Notes: generated by a model not told the origin, from the letters alone. DNA of 64,000 nt from Aotearoamyces nothofagi (GCA_015345905.1 JADDTR010000039.1:62001-126000), one strand, 5' to 3'; numbered from the stretch's first letter, positions 10,048 to 22,598 are shown. Program-made: numbers and translations.

Positions 10048-12079
10048 CTATGCCCCAACTACAATAGTCCTTGGAGCAGATTGAGTGACGACCTCGGCCT
10101 CTTCGGCAATCTCGCCACCAGCCTCTCTTTCAGCCCAGCTACCCCATAGGCCTCTCTTGCCTCGGACGCGAATTGGTCCTCCTAGTGTGCCCTCTGGTTG
10201 CTCAACCTTGACGGCATCTTTGGTAGCTAAAACAAGGACCTCAAAAAACATCTTCGTCGCATCCGCCTTACTTGTTGTAGCCTCGGGTAAGAGCTCCTGG
10301 AATACCACACTAGCCTTCTTGCGTTTGTCCGGGCTATTCTCTGCCTCGGGGCCAAATCGTTCCCGGAGGAGATGCACAGCATGCTTGGTGCCAACCGACA
10401 CAGGGCCGCTATCCGCAGGATGAACAAGTGGCACTGCTGTCTCGTCAAAGTTATTTTCCATTGGTGACCCAGGGGCACTGGTGGCTCTTGATTGAGGTCG
10501 AGAACCCTCGAATGCAAATCCCTCATCGTCGTCCATGTTTGGATGGAAACCTTCGTCAGCGGGAAGTTCGATGATAGTACCATCACCACCTACTGCAGCG
10601 TCGAAACCGGCGTCTGCAGAAACAATTCCCATTTCATCATCGTCGCCAAGTTCAAGCGCAAGGCGGGGGGACTTTAGTACGTGTCCATCTTCCTCGCCGT
10701 CCATATCAGCGATACCACTGTCGCGCTTTCGCTTCAAGTCACGCGATTTCATGATTGCATCTAGTGACAGCATACCACGGAGTTCTGGAGCCCAATTTGC
10801 ACTGCGACCATCACCAAGGATGTTTGAGACAAAGCCACCAGAACGTTGCATTTCCGTTAGTGCGAATAGCGTGGGGTCACGAGGCAGGAAAGATTCTGGC
10901 CGTAATATCTTAGAGCGATCTTGCTGTTGTGCCTTGATTTCTGCGCTTGGAATGATCGTAGTGGAATCTGGCTTAAGAAGCTTAAGCTTTCTGGCGCGCT
11001 GTGCCGGTTGGCGGTGGATAGACTCCTCGGTCTCCTCCTCGGGTTCAAATAGACCCGAGTCAAAGTTACGTGTATGCTCAGCGGCCAGTTCCTGCTCAAT
11101 ATTTGGGTCAATATCCGAGAGGGGCGATTCAGATATGCGTTCACGTCCTAAGGTAGTTGGGATAGCAATAGGTCCGTCGGAGACGTCACCAATGGCAAAA
11201 TTCTCCGCGCCTGCCATATTGACATCTCCATCATCATCTCCCAAACGAAAGCCATCATCGTCGTCCGCAACGCTAAATTGCACAGACTGGTGCCTATCGC
11301 CTCCTAAGCTGAGTCCATCCTTTCCAAAGATGTTGAGTTCCGAGTCACCGATGTCTTCTCCGATGGGCCGAGCGGCTGGTGCATCTCTTCCCATTTCAAG
11401 GCTCCGGTCGGCTCTGGTCTCAATAATATCTGTCCCGAAATCCAAATCAAGATCGAGGTCATCAGGATCAAGGGCAAGTTCTTCATCTGGATATTTGTGT
11501 TGCTCGATAACACTGTTTTGTAAATATTGGCTGTTGGCAAAGTCATCTGCGAGGTTGATATCGCGACTTCCTGCGCGTCGCTTGCGGTGAAGATGTGAGT
11601 CATCATCATCCATCTGAGAGAGGAGGAAAGACGCGTCAGGTAACGGAGGCATTTCCAAATTGTCTCCCTCAGTCAGAACATCTGGGAGTAAAAGGGCATC
11701 GCGTGAGGGCATGTGGAGACCAGCAGGGATGTCGTTATTGCTAGAAAGGCGGAATGCCTACGACCATGTGTTAGCAGCGCATTTAAGAGGATATATTTGA
11801 ATAAGAAGACTGCACCATTTTGATCTTCATAAGTGCTTCATTGCAGTCATCAAGAAGATAACGCGCTTTCCGACTGTAAATTCTGACCACACCCAAAAGC
11901 AATTGGCCACTTAGGCGCAATGCCATTGGTGCTTGGCCTGGGTCGACAATAGCATCGACACTGTCTTTGACGCTCGACTGTAGAATGTGTGTCTTTGAAA
12001 GCTTGCGCTCCAAGTTGGCAGAAAGCCATACTCGAGCCAGCGGCCCTGTCTTCGACAACAGAGCCTCCGAATAGAACAT
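10048..12079 (-). CDS. rad21: Cohesin kleisin subunit Rad21/Scc1
   Basis: This is the kleisin that closes the cohesin ring by bridging SMC1 and SMC3 and is cut by separase at anaphase. Two exons, 12079-11816 and 11757-10048, encode about 657 aa. The N-terminal SMC3-binding domain is unmistakable (MFYSEALLSKTGPLARVWLS, then RKARYLLDDCNEAL). A long acidic, poorly ordered middle follows. The C-terminal winged helix that binds SMC1 is also present (ATKMFFEVLVLATKDAVKVE). Residues 207-213 read SLEMGRD (codons about 11403-11383), which matches the yeast separase consensus S-x-E-x-G-R. Two exons and the length close to fission yeast Rad21 favour mitotic Rad21 over meiotic Rec8. Confidence 0.93.
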
Positions 12080-12235
12080 GATGATAGGATGCCAGAATCA
12101 AAGCAATGCCGGTATTAAGCAAGTAGGGGCGAGTTCGTATATTGTGCGCAGGGCGCAGCAGCTCAGTTTTGGTTGGTATATTTGGTAAGTGAGCGCGTTG
12201 TTGTGGTCGCGTCGAACGGTAAGCAATCGAGTACA

Positions 12236-12243
12236 ACGCGCGT
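12236..12243. promoter_or_regulatory. ACGCGCGT, MCB-like element upstream of RAD21
   Basis: This palindrome lies 157 bp upstream of the RAD21 ATG. It is an extended relative of the ACGCGT hexamer, not an exact copy. It is noted because MCM4, BUB1 and APN1 in this window carry exact copies at similar distance. Confidence 0.3.
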
Positions 12244-12297
12244 TAATGAAGCCCGGATTAGCTGTGGGCAATCAGATCGCAAGGGTTCTCACGAAAT

Positions 12298-12343
12298 GAC
12301 AGCGACGGCGACAGCGACGGCGACAGCGACGGCGACAGCGATA
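12298..12343. repeat. 12-bp tandem repeat upstream of RAD21
   Basis: Four tandem copies of a 12-bp unit, gacagcgacggc, with the last copy diverged. It lies about 220 bp upstream of the RAD21 start. Its open frames (Thr-Ala alternation) are a product of the repeat and not taken as coding. Confidence 0.75.
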
Positions 12344-12842
12344 GCAAATATTACAATAAAGGGCGATGTTGTTATGGGAGAGCGGCGCGGGGAGGTTGGC
12401 ACACGCCTGTGCACATTCTCATGAGGCTGGGAAAGGACTTAGCGGGTGATTAGTCAGCAGCATGCATCGCACGTTTTTCGGCGCATATACGCTGGGAACG
12501 GCAGATGCACCAAGTCAGGGCCTGAACTTGCCGGCACCCGAGACTTGCTGTGCTGTACTGTGGTATACAACTCTGATCAAGCAATCCAAGTGATACTGAT
12601 ACTATACGCGATGGAAATAATCCGAGGCCATCCCTAGATTCTAAGAACAAGCCATCTTGGCCAGGTCCTCCTTTAATTGACAGCGGACCTGCGCTTCGGT
12701 GGCCGCGTAGCTGCCGTATTTCTGTGCTCTCACGCGCGTACCTGGCCATATGCTCGCTCGGCAGGGGTGCCAGATTGACAAGCTAATGTCCAGGGCCTTT
12801 TGAGGCTCTGAAACGGAAAGTTGGCTGCGCGTTATACTCCTG

Positions 12843-12882
12843 GAGAAGAACGCCCAGACGCCCAGACGCCCAGACGCCCAGA
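12843..12882. repeat. 8-bp tandem repeat
   Basis: About four copies of acgcccag in a row, in the spacer between RAD21 and PMR1. Confidence 0.75.
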
Positions 12883-13296
12883 AGCCGACATTGCTAGAAG
12901 CTGGATACACCAGACACGCCGTGTAAATACCAGCAGAGGCCGTATCGTCGCCTCATGCGTATAGCCCTCTCTTCCTCCCTTTCACCTAGTCTCTCCCTCC
13001 GGTGTCGCATGCCTCAGCGATAGCCACAGGACACGCGGCAGCAACTTCTTGCTGATCGTGCCAGTGACGCCAAGCCAAAGGCATGGATTGGCTTCGGGTA
13101 TCACGATCTGGAAGTCCAGCAGGCCCTTTGCTTCCGTTACAGAACCTGCCGACCATCCAGACAGATGGCTCGGAGTCGGCTGTAGCCCTAGAAAGGTCCA
13201 CGTCGAGGCAAAGACACGCCCGCTCACCCTCGTCCCAGGCCAAGGTCAGCTTCAGTTATTGTCCACCGTCGATGAGCATGGCTGATAATTATGTAG

Positions 13297-16200
13297 TCCG
13301 TGGCAAATGATTTTTCGACACTCACTCCCGCCGAAACTGCTGCTCGACTGCAGACCTCCCTGTCCCACGGGCTGTCCTCACCGGAAGCATTCAAGCGTTT
13401 ACAAGAATATGGAGCGAATGAACTCCCACATACGCCTCCCGAACCGCTTTGGCTACGGTTTGCAAAGCAGTTTACGGAGCCCATGATTGCGCTTTTACTG
13501 GTCTCAGCAGCTGCCTCTCTGCTCGTCGGAAACAAGGACGACGCACTCAGTATCGCGGTCGCTGTCACAATCGTTGTTACTGTTGCATTTGTCCAGGAGT
13601 ATAGGTCGAATAGGTCCATTGAGGCTCTGAATCATTTGGTTCCCAACCATGCACATCTTATTCGCGCAGAACTCGGCACCCCGTCGCGTCAACAAACACC
13701 AACGTGGCCGCCTGGTGCGAAGGAGGACGATACCCAGGATCTATTTCGCAGCTCTTTGGTGCCAGATGATACTGCTGTGGAGCAGGCGTCTAGCAAGGTC
13801 ATGGCAGCTCAACTTGTACCTGGCGACCTTGTCCTGTTCACTGCTGGTGACCGAATACCTGCCGACATTCGAGTTACCAGAGCGGCAGACCTATCAATTG
13901 ACGAGTCTAATTTGACTGGAGAAAATGAGCCAGTAAGAATAACTGCTGAGGCAAAATCTAGATTTCTCGAGCCATTGCGATCAGATAGCTATAGTCTAGA
14001 GCCGCCTTCCCCTTCATACGCCTCCGCAGGTAGTGGAGCGGTCGGTACTGATACTAAGTTGAATGGGCGAACAAATATTGCTTTTATGGGGACTTTGGTG
14101 CGATCCGGCTATGGGCAAGGCATTGTTTACGCAACGGGGGGTAAAACACATTTTGGTACCATTGCAGCCAGCGTCTCCGAGACCGAGAGTCCCCGCACTC
14201 CTCTCCAGCTCTCCATGGATACTTTAGGCCGTCAATTGAGTCAAGCGTCTTTTATATTTATCGGAATTATTGGAATCATTGGCTGGTTTCAGGGAAAGAA
14301 GATACTTGACATCTTTACCATATCCATATCTCTGGCCGTGGCTGCCATTCCTGAAGGCCTGCCCATCATTGTCGCAGTGACTCTGGCCCTTGGCGTACAC
14401 CGAATGGCACGTCATAATGCCATAGTTCGAAAGCTACCAAGTGTTGAGACATTAGGTTCTGTCAATGTGGTGTGCAGTGACAAGACAGGTAAGCCAAGTT
14501 CAGGAAAACTTTCTTGCATGAACTAAGAATAACCAGGCACGCTTACAATGAATCATATGACAACAACAAAGATGTGGTACTTTGGTGCCGATAAGACAAT
14601 GGACGTAGACTCTGATGATGAAGATACCGACTTTACGCCTGATGCGGTGACATTGCGCATACTTCGTATTGGCAATGTTGCCAACAATGCTCGCCTAACA
14701 AGGCTCCATTCTCCTATCTCAGCATCTGCGTCGTCAAGAGCCGTTTTATCATCAACTCGAAGCTCACATGGACCTGGGGACTACATGCGAAGTCGATGGG
14801 TTGGCCAGCCTACCGATGTCGCTATGTTGGATTTAGTTGACAGGTTTAGAGAATCTGATATCAGGGACAGCCTCGGTCCTCGTCTCGGCGAAACCCCATT
14901 TAGTTCTGAGCGTAAGTGGATGGGGGTGACGATTGGCTGTGATTCAGGTAGAGATTCAGGTGTAAATGCACACGGTGAAAAGGAAATAGCATATATAAAA
15001 GGCGCCATCGACAGAGTCCTGGATCGCTGTGACTCTTACATAACTCGCGAGGGGCGAGAGGTTGTCCTGGATGGTGAGCGTCGGAAGGAAGCCTTGCAAG
15101 CTGCCGAAAACTTAGCTGAAGAAGGTCTTCGTGTAATTGCATTTGCGAGCGGAACAGTCCCTCGATCCGCTCGTGCAAAGTCTACGATTCCGTCTAGAAG
15201 CGGCACTCCGGTCACAAATAAAGGATCTGCTTCACCCGCTGCAACTCACGATGAAGATGTCTATAAAGGCCTTACATTTGCTGGTATTGTTGGTATGAGT
15301 GATCCACCACGATACGGTGTTACCAAGTCAATTAGTAGATTGATGCGTGGCGGTGTTAAGGTGATCATGATCACTGGCGACGCTGAGACGACTGCCGTCG
15401 CGATTGCTAAGAAATTGGGCATGCCTATTGCGGCCCCACGGGATCCTACTGCACATTCTGCTGCTGTTAGACCAGTCCTTCGAGGTGACGAAATTGAAGA
15501 AATGTCAGACGAGGAACTCAAGGGAGCAATCCAGAACACATCAATATTTGCAAGAACCAGTCCAGATCATAAGATGAAGATCGTTCGTGCTTTACAAGCT
15601 CGTGGAGATATCGTTGCCATGACCGGTGACGGAGTCAACGACGCTCCAGCACTCAAGAAAGCAGACATTGGAATATCCATGGGCTTACAGGGCACTGACG
15701 TTGCCAAGGAGGCTGCTGATATGATATTGACTGATGATGACTTTTCTACAATTCTCCATGCCATCGAGGAAGGGAAAGGCATCTTTTATAACATTCAAAA
15801 TTTTCTTACCTTCCAGCTAAGCACAAGCGCATCTGCACTTAGCCTGGTATTTCTCTGCACGTGTTTGGGCTATAAGAATCCCCTAAACGCGATGCAGATC
15901 TTGTGGATTAGTAAGTGTTCCGTCTAGATCTGCAAGTACCACCATTGCTAACATTTCCGAGACATTATTATGGATGGCCCTCCAGCCCAGTCTCTGGGCG
16001 TCGAACCAGTCGACCCTGATGTTATGACAAGGCCTCCTCGGAGACGAGGTGCCCCTGTTCTAACATGGCCACTAATCCAGCGGGTCTTGACTTCGGCTGC
16101 TATCATTACATTCGGAACAATGGCAGTCTACAGACATGAGATGCTTGATGGGCTTGTGAACAAGCGTGACACGACTATGACCTTTACCTGCTTCGTCTTA

Positions 16201-16500
16201 TTTGACATGTTTAATGCATTGAACTGTCGTTCTGAATCAAAATCGGTCCTCCGGGGGGAGGTTGGATTATTTTCCAATTCGCTGTTCAATTGGGCTGTCT
16301 CGCTCAGTCTTGGTGGACAACTCTTGGTTATATACTTCCCGTGGCTCCAGGAAATCTTCCAGACAGAGTCTCTTGGGCTATTTGATCTTATTGGGCTGGT
16401 GACACTAGCTAGCTCAGTGTTCTGGGTTGACGAAGGGCGAAAGTGGTACCAGTCTCGAAGTCGAAGGAGAATTGGAAGTGGATACAGCCAAGTCGTGTGA
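13297..16500 (+). CDS. PMR1: Golgi Ca2+/Mn2+ P-type ATPase (Pmr1/SPCA type); first exon unresolved
   Basis: This P2A-type ATPase pumps Ca2+ and Mn2+ into the Golgi. The supported exons are 13297-14488, 14537-15910 and 15962-16500, about 1035 aa. Landmarks in order are the N-terminal cation-ATPase domain ([18 protein letters not shown]), TGEN in the actuator, PEGLP in M4, the phosphorylation loop CSDKTGTLTMN rebuilt across intron 1, TGD(A)E, and [17 protein letters not shown]. The C-terminal transmembrane block follows. No in-frame ATG exists at the 5' end: the frame opens just after a TAG at 13294-13296 that could be a splice acceptor. One consistent model places exon 1 at 13083-13244 with an intron 13245-13296 (gt...tag, phase 0), but the donor is weak. 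Protein identity is certain; the N-terminus is not. Confidence 0.9.
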
Positions 16501-16699
16501 ACGACAAGCATTGTATAAAACGTATATCTAGAAATGTATAAATAGTAAATGCGCCTTCCGACAATGGTACTATATTCTGACCCCTATCGTCTTGATACGT
16601 GTCCAACTGCTGTGAATATAAAGTCTCGCTTAGACCCGTAGAAAGCTTGCTCCGACATCTAAGCTCCGAACCATAGCTTTTGCCTGCCGTCCCCTACCC

Positions 16700-16747
16700 A
16701 TGAGGAACTTCAACCAATGCCTTCAAACGGCCTCCCAAATGGCATAA
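16700..16747 (+). promoter_or_regulatory. Upstream ORF overlapping the COG4 start
   Basis: An ATG at 16700 opens a 15-codon frame ending at TAA 16745-16747. It overlaps the COG4 start codon (16717) in another frame. If the transcript includes it, it should reduce initiation at COG4. The transcript start is unknown. Confidence 0.3.
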
Positions 16748-19221
16748 ATGGCACAAATGGCACACACGCCCCTCTCGAGCCCTCTTCTCCGATCCCAAGC
16801 ATCTATGAAGCTTCCACCGTAGCCGAGATCCGCGCGTCACTCGCAACCCTCCACACGCGCGATTCGCACATCACCGCTCAGCTCCGCGCCCTTCTAAACT
16901 CTCAAGCCGACCTATCTCGGGAACTGGGTCGCCTGGACCTTCTGCGCGCCCACCTAGGCACTCAAGTGATCAATACGCGCGCCATCAGCCATGGAATGCT
17001 TGACGCAGCGGCTACGACCGCGCAAGGTCTGAGCGGAAAAGTCAAGGCCCTTGATCTAGAAAAAAGAAGAGTGGAGGAAACACTAGGCGTGGTTGAACAA
17101 GTCGCTGAGCTAAAGGCATGCGTTCAAGGCGTGGTTGGCTCTATGGGGGCCCCGCAGGACTGGGAAGCAGCCGCTGGCTACATTGCAAGAGCATCGCGAA
17201 TCGATGAGAAGATCGTCGAGGGCACATTTGCGGCGCGTGTGGTGCCAAGTGTCGAAGTTCCAGATGCACCCAGTGTGACGCTGGAGAATGCAAAGGAGAG
17301 TCTATGCGGACTGTTCCTGAGGGAGTTTGAGCGGGCAGCCACCGAAGGAGATGGAGCTCGCGTGACGAGATTCTTCAAGTTGTTCCCCTTGATTGGACGA
17401 GGCGGGGTGGGACTAGATGTCTATGGACGCTATGTATGTCAGGGAGTTGCAGGCACAGCAAGAGCAAACTTGAAGGAGGGAACTGGAGGAACAGGGAGGA
17501 AGGAAGGGTTCTTTTATGCGAATGCGCTGACGAAGTTGTTTGAGCATATCGCACAGATTGTGGAGGGTCACGGCGGTTTGGTAGAGAGACATTACGGCAT
17601 TGGCAAGATGGTTAAAGTTGTGGAAAGGTTGCAAATCGAGGCAGACGTGCAAGGAGGGATTATCTTGGATACTTGGGGTGACGAACGGAACGTGGATCGG
17701 AGGCTCACAGATGTAAAGAGCTATCCATTTTCCTTCCTAGTTCAAAGCTTTCTGCCTCAACACAGAGGAGCTATGGGGATAGGAACACCCAGGTCAAACT
17801 CGCCAGCAGTAGATGGTTCATCGAAGCCGCGTGTCAGTGAAGATGAGGGAGTGGACATGAAGGAAATAGATGCTCTCTTAAGTGAGAGTGCTGTCATGTT
17901 GGGACGCTGGTCGTTGTACTCGCGGTTCCTCGGCAGCAAGTGCAAAGTAAGAATTGCACTCAAAGTCTGACCTAATAAATCTGACAAATTATAGGATCCT
18001 AAGATATCGGACGATGCCCCTCTCTGTATGCCAGACTTCCTGGAAAAGTCTGCGCTCCATCGAAAAATTTCAGCACGTTTAACAGCACCATTTAATATCA
18101 TGACAACATTTTTCTTCAGGCGATCAGTTGAAAAGGCTTTTCAACTAGACGAGTTGCCCAGCGGTTTATCGCTCACCCACTCAAAAACATTAGATGGCAA
18201 TCCTCCGTACATAATATCGGCAGTTGACGATGTAATGTACATCGTGAACACTGTCCTACAACGGTCTATATCGACCTCCCAGCGAGATGTCATTGCTTCA
18301 GTTATTCCCACTATCAGTAGAGTCCTCGGATCTGACTTTGTGGGTATGATCCAACGAAAGATGCGAGACGAATCGTACCCAAAGCCTGTTATATCAGGCG
18401 GATTCCCACCCGAAGACAAAATCATAGCCTTCATTGTCCTCATCAACAGCTTAGATATAGCCAACGACTACATCTCTAGGATTGTGACGTCCCGTATAGG
18501 CAACCCAGCTACACAGACCAACGGTACTGGCCAAGAACATGGTGGGGATCCTAATGCCCTCACTGAACTGTTCCCTTTCGATCATGACGCAGTCTTCGTA
18601 ACAAACGCTCTCTCCACACTCAACTCAACCTTCACCTCCAAAACATCCGAACTCATCGCTGACGGCCAGCACGTCCTCTTCAACCAAGTCATCAAACCTC
18701 GACTTCGCCCTGTTCTCAGCGATACATTCCGCGATGTTGATTACACCCTCTCTGAAGAGGAGCTCTCTGAGATTGCTCGTGCCAACGATACTGACATCGG
18801 CGAGACTGACTTTCTGGACGCTGTCACTCGAAGGTTCGAGCATTCATGGGACGCGCTCATGAAACCAATCTCACGTATCATGACGGAGAAGACTTACTCT
18901 AGCTTGTTAGACAGCACATCGAAATATCTTGCCCGAGTACTCGAGAAGCGAGTCTGGAGTTTTGCGGGACGAACCAATCAACTTGGAGCAGTGCGGATGG
19001 ACAGAGATTTCTCTGGCATAGTCAATGTCGTCTGCCGAGGTGGGAAGTACGGGCTTCGAGAAGTATTCACAAGGGTATTGCAGATCTTGATGGTCGCCAA
19101 TATGGAAGAGGACGAGTGGGAAGAAGTCCGAGATGGCGATGGCGATGACGGCGAAGAGGGCATGAGTTGGGTAATTACTGAGGAAGAGCGGTTAAAAGCA
19201 CGGGGAATGGTCAAAAGTTGA
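16717..19221 (+). CDS. COG4: Conserved oligomeric Golgi complex subunit 4
   Basis: This is a lobe A subunit of the COG tethering complex, which captures retrograde vesicles at the Golgi. Two exons, 16717-17946 and 17995-19221, encode 818 aa. The N-terminus has a low-complexity NGINGTNGTH stretch. The COG4 coiled-coil region follows (TRDSHITAQLRALLNSQADL, then SRIDEKIVEG). The helical-rod body continues across the intron (SKCK|DPKISDDAP). The protein has no signal or membrane segment and should be peripheral on Golgi membranes. It lies 216 bp downstream of PMR1 on the same strand, so two Golgi genes are neighbours, although this may be chance. A short overlapping upstream ORF precedes the start. 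Confidence 0.93.
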
Positions 19222-19642
19222 GTGGCATAGATAGAAGCCACCATTCGTGGATAGGTGCCACGATCTCTCAATTGTCGCATTAATGAGAGCTACATAGAAA
19301 TCTCCATTTATGTAAAATTAAGTTACGGTTTCAAATATAAAGTATAACCGAACTGCATATCATGCATATATCTCGTGATAGAGCTCCAAAATCGCCCTTC
19401 TAGTTGATAATAAAGAAACTATCTATAGCGACAGGTGGCTTTCCACGTCTACGAACTATGAAATTAGTTATATTATCAAGACGACTTGGACATACACGCT
19501 GACTACTTATAAAACGGACCAGATACATTTTTACGTCCACTGTGTATATAGAATAGTAAATGGTATATAATTTGAAGTCATAATTGGCCGTGCCCTCATA
19601 TCGTTGAGTCATCGGAACAAGAACTACAATCTACTTCAAGTC
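19222..19642. other. Convergent AT-rich spacer COG4 / pseudouridine gene
   Basis: The 421-bp AT-rich space separates two converging genes and should hold both 3' ends. I see no gene, repeat or RNA in it. Confidence 0.5.
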
Positions 19643-22339
19643 CTAACGATCCAAAGAACTCAGCTCCGCCGCCAAAACCCCGATATCTGGACTGACTGCT
19701 TGTTTGCTCTTCAGTGTCATCACCGCGGCTTTTTGGGCTACCTCTATCAGGTTCTCGTCAAGAGCAAGACCTTTTGCGAGGCCTGCCACTAATGCTCCTA
19801 AGAATGTATCGCCTACACCATTCACGCTAATAACGTCTTTGATTTGCACAGTCTCTGATGCTGGGAAGAGACGCATGTATACTCCGCCGACAAGCGTGTC
19901 TGTATGTGTACCCCTTGATAGTATATACGGTGCCGTGACACGAGACGTGAGTCTCGCATCACCAGGTTCTAAGAGGATAGTTACGAGTACACCTATATCC
20001 CACATTAGTAACTACAAGGCAAAAAGTTTGGGTAGGAGAATATTGACGACTTACCTTTAGCACCAAGTTTCGTGATAATCGTCGGTATGAATGGCAATAG
20101 TTGAATAGCCTGTTGTGGAATTCCTTGATCAGCAAGCTTGCTGTTTGTCAAAGCAACAAATCGATTTCGTGCTCCGGAACTGGGAATCCCAAGGGCGTCT
20201 ATCACTTCAAACCAATTGCCTTGTTCGAAATAGCCGTTAGACTGCGCGGTGGCGTACATCGATGCTAATTCGTGCTCGTTGGGAGTAGCTAGGTCGACTT
20301 CGTGTTGAGGAAAGACACTTAGGCCAGATCTACTCGGTGCGTTAGCTACGTCGAAGAATGTCTTCGATAGATATTGACGGGAGGATGAGAAAAGCTTACG
20401 AGGCTGGCGGGAATAGTCTCATTGCCTTTGCCACAGATACGGGCTCAAAGGCAACTTTAGCTCCTGCCTTTTTGCCTGCAGTAGTCCATTTCTTCAACAC
20501 TGACCCGTGCCAGTTGCCATCAACCACAAGCCATTTCGGTTTTGCGGAATTTATCATTGGCTGCCACGTGGAAGAAAAGTCACCTCGAGGTGCGCCGATG
20601 ATATTCATGTCCGCCATTGCCACATGCAGATCCTTGTTTGAGTTGTTGACAGCGACATACTGCGCTGTTCGATTGTGTTCATTCCTTTCTAAGACCTTGA
20701 TTCCGTTTATATCCAATCCCTTTTCTTTTAACGTGGATAGAATCATGTTCCCCGCAATATCATCAGCCACTAGACTACAAAGTCGTACAGACGCTCCACC
20801 GCTTATGAGGTGTGCCGCGGTGGAAACATTGTGTCCAACACCGCCAATAGATTGCTCAATGACGGCCGGGTTTGATGTGTGGGCTATCGGAGATGAGTTG
20901 GTGGAATTATCAAATGGTGTGTAATCGCAAGAGAGGTCTACTGCAACGGACCCCGCAACAAGTATGTCTGCCGTCTCAATAATTGGAACTGACTTTGCCG
21001 GGAATTCTACACCGGGAATATTCATCACAGGAGATAAAGGCATGGCCGGCATGAATGATCTTGATTTCAAGTCAGTTTGCACTGTTAGGTGTCTAAAGGA
21101 TACAGCTTACTGGTTCTTCTGGCTAGCTGCCGCCTCTAGCTTTGAGAGCTCGACGGCAACCTTTGTAGCTCGAGCAACGTTTGATTCGACCAACGCTCTG
21201 TTTGCAGGAATACTCCTACCTCCTGTGAGCTCTTTGATCCTAGCCAGGATGAAAGGAGTATTGGCGTGGCCGAAGAAGCCTTTCTGCTCGGCTTCGCGGA
21301 CGGCCTCCTCTATGGCGCCATCTATTTCAGACTTCGGAATCGAATGCTCTGACGGTATCGGATTTGCGAAGTACAATCCCGATGTCATGTTAAGTAGCCT
21401 TCGGGCATCTGGTAAAGTTCGTTAGTCAAGTGGGAGATGGATGGCGGAGTTCCTTACAGATAATAGCAGCTGCCTCCTTTTCATTTTGAACGACCGAAGG
21501 ACTTGGTATACCACTATCTCTGGTCCAGAAAGCCGGAAGGTCAATAGGTCCAGTACGACCATCTGCAAAAGTGGCAACCCCAACGCCTTGAGTTTCCAGA
21601 TATTCCAATGTACGTGGAATGTCTAGAAAACTTTTGCTACCGCTACTTATAACAGTAACCGGTGTCCTTCCGAGCTCTGTTAGATCTGCTGAAATGTCCA
21701 TAGTATCTTGACCCCCACGATGGACTCCACCGAGGCCACCAGTACCAAATATTTCAATGCCAGCCATCTTTGCAAGAATCATTGTGCCAGCGATAGTGGT
21801 CCCACCGTTAATTTTGCGTCCTGCTAATCCCTGAAAAAGACATTAGGATATCACATGCCGAGCTCATCTACGGAAAACAGAGCGTAGCTTACAAGTCCTG
21901 TTATATATGGAAGATCACGTCTTGAGACCTTCATAGTCTCTGGCTTTCCAGCTGAGGATGCCAACTCAATGATCTCCTCCGGATGAAGTCCAACACGTGC
22001 AACACCATGAAGAAGGCCAATGGTGGCTGGAATCCCACCATTGACTCGGACTACAGACTCTAAATGCGAAGCCAGAGCGAGATTATCTGGGTATGGGAAG
22101 CCGTGTGTATAGATGGTCGTCTCGAGGGCAACGACAGGCTTCCCACGTGCAACGGCATCTCGTACTTCTTCAGAGACATTAAAGATGTTAGAGTCGTGCC
22201 TGGTAGACTTAATGTCCCGTTGACGGCTCAGAGAAGATCCGCATGTGAAACTACGAGGACGGCGCGCGCTGCTTAGCCTCACAGCAAATGTGCGATATGA
22301 ATGAAGGTGATTCAGTGATGGCCGAGTCTGGGAAATCAT
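19643..22339 (-). CDS. Bifunctional pseudouridine-5'-phosphate glycosidase / PfkB-type pseudouridine kinase
   Basis: Pseudouridine is phosphorylated, then cleaved to uracil and ribose 5-phosphate; here both enzymes are fused. Six exons, 22339-21893, 21830-21458, 21408-21111, 21059-20400, 20332-20055 and 19992-19643, give about 801 aa. Residues about 55-370 are the PsuG/IndA glycosidase: VVALETTIYTHGFPYP, GLAGRKINGGTTIAGTM, FGTGGLGGVHRG, ANPIPSEHSIP and the N(T)PFILARI motif. Residues about 400-800 are a PfkB kinase: the VAGSVAVDLSCDY start, GGVGHNVSTAAHL, and the C-terminal VNGVGDTFLGALVAG signature with the catalytic Asp. The first ~40 residues are Arg/Ser-rich without acids, resembling a mitochondrial presequence. 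The glycosidase-first fusion order is a known eukaryotic arrangement. All five introns preserve phase. Confidence 0.92.
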
Positions 22340-22598
22340 ATTGCTGTTCAGATGAACAGCGCGAAATGACCCCGATCTGTTTCCACCTCCGTTTTATATC
22401 ATCTGAAGCTGCAATGTCATACGAGACCATTAGCAGACAGGTTTCAGCGATATCAGCCGGATATCGCCACTAGAAATAATACAGAGATTCGTCAATATCT
22501 CAAAACAGGGGGAAATAAAAATATTGAGAAAGGAAGACCCAGGAGCGTCTTTGTCAAAGCAACAAGACGTTTACCGGAAAGACGTGTGGGTTTGATAT

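Larger units (their letters stand above)
12080..13296. other. Divergent spacer RAD21 / PMR1
   Basis: The spacer holds the RAD21 promoter with an ACGCGCGT element, two tandem-repeat patches, and the unresolved 5' end of PMR1. A possible first coding exon of PMR1 lies at 13083-13244 (see the PMR1 entry). Otherwise I see no gene here. Confidence 0.4.

Noticed and set aside
10535-11590. Long plus-strand open frame (351 codons, Ser-rich) opposite RAD21
   Set aside because: It is the antisense of the acidic Asp/Ser-rich RAD21 linker, where GAT/GAC codons read as ATC/GTC and serine codons on the other strand. It has no domain and no codon-level sign of its own.
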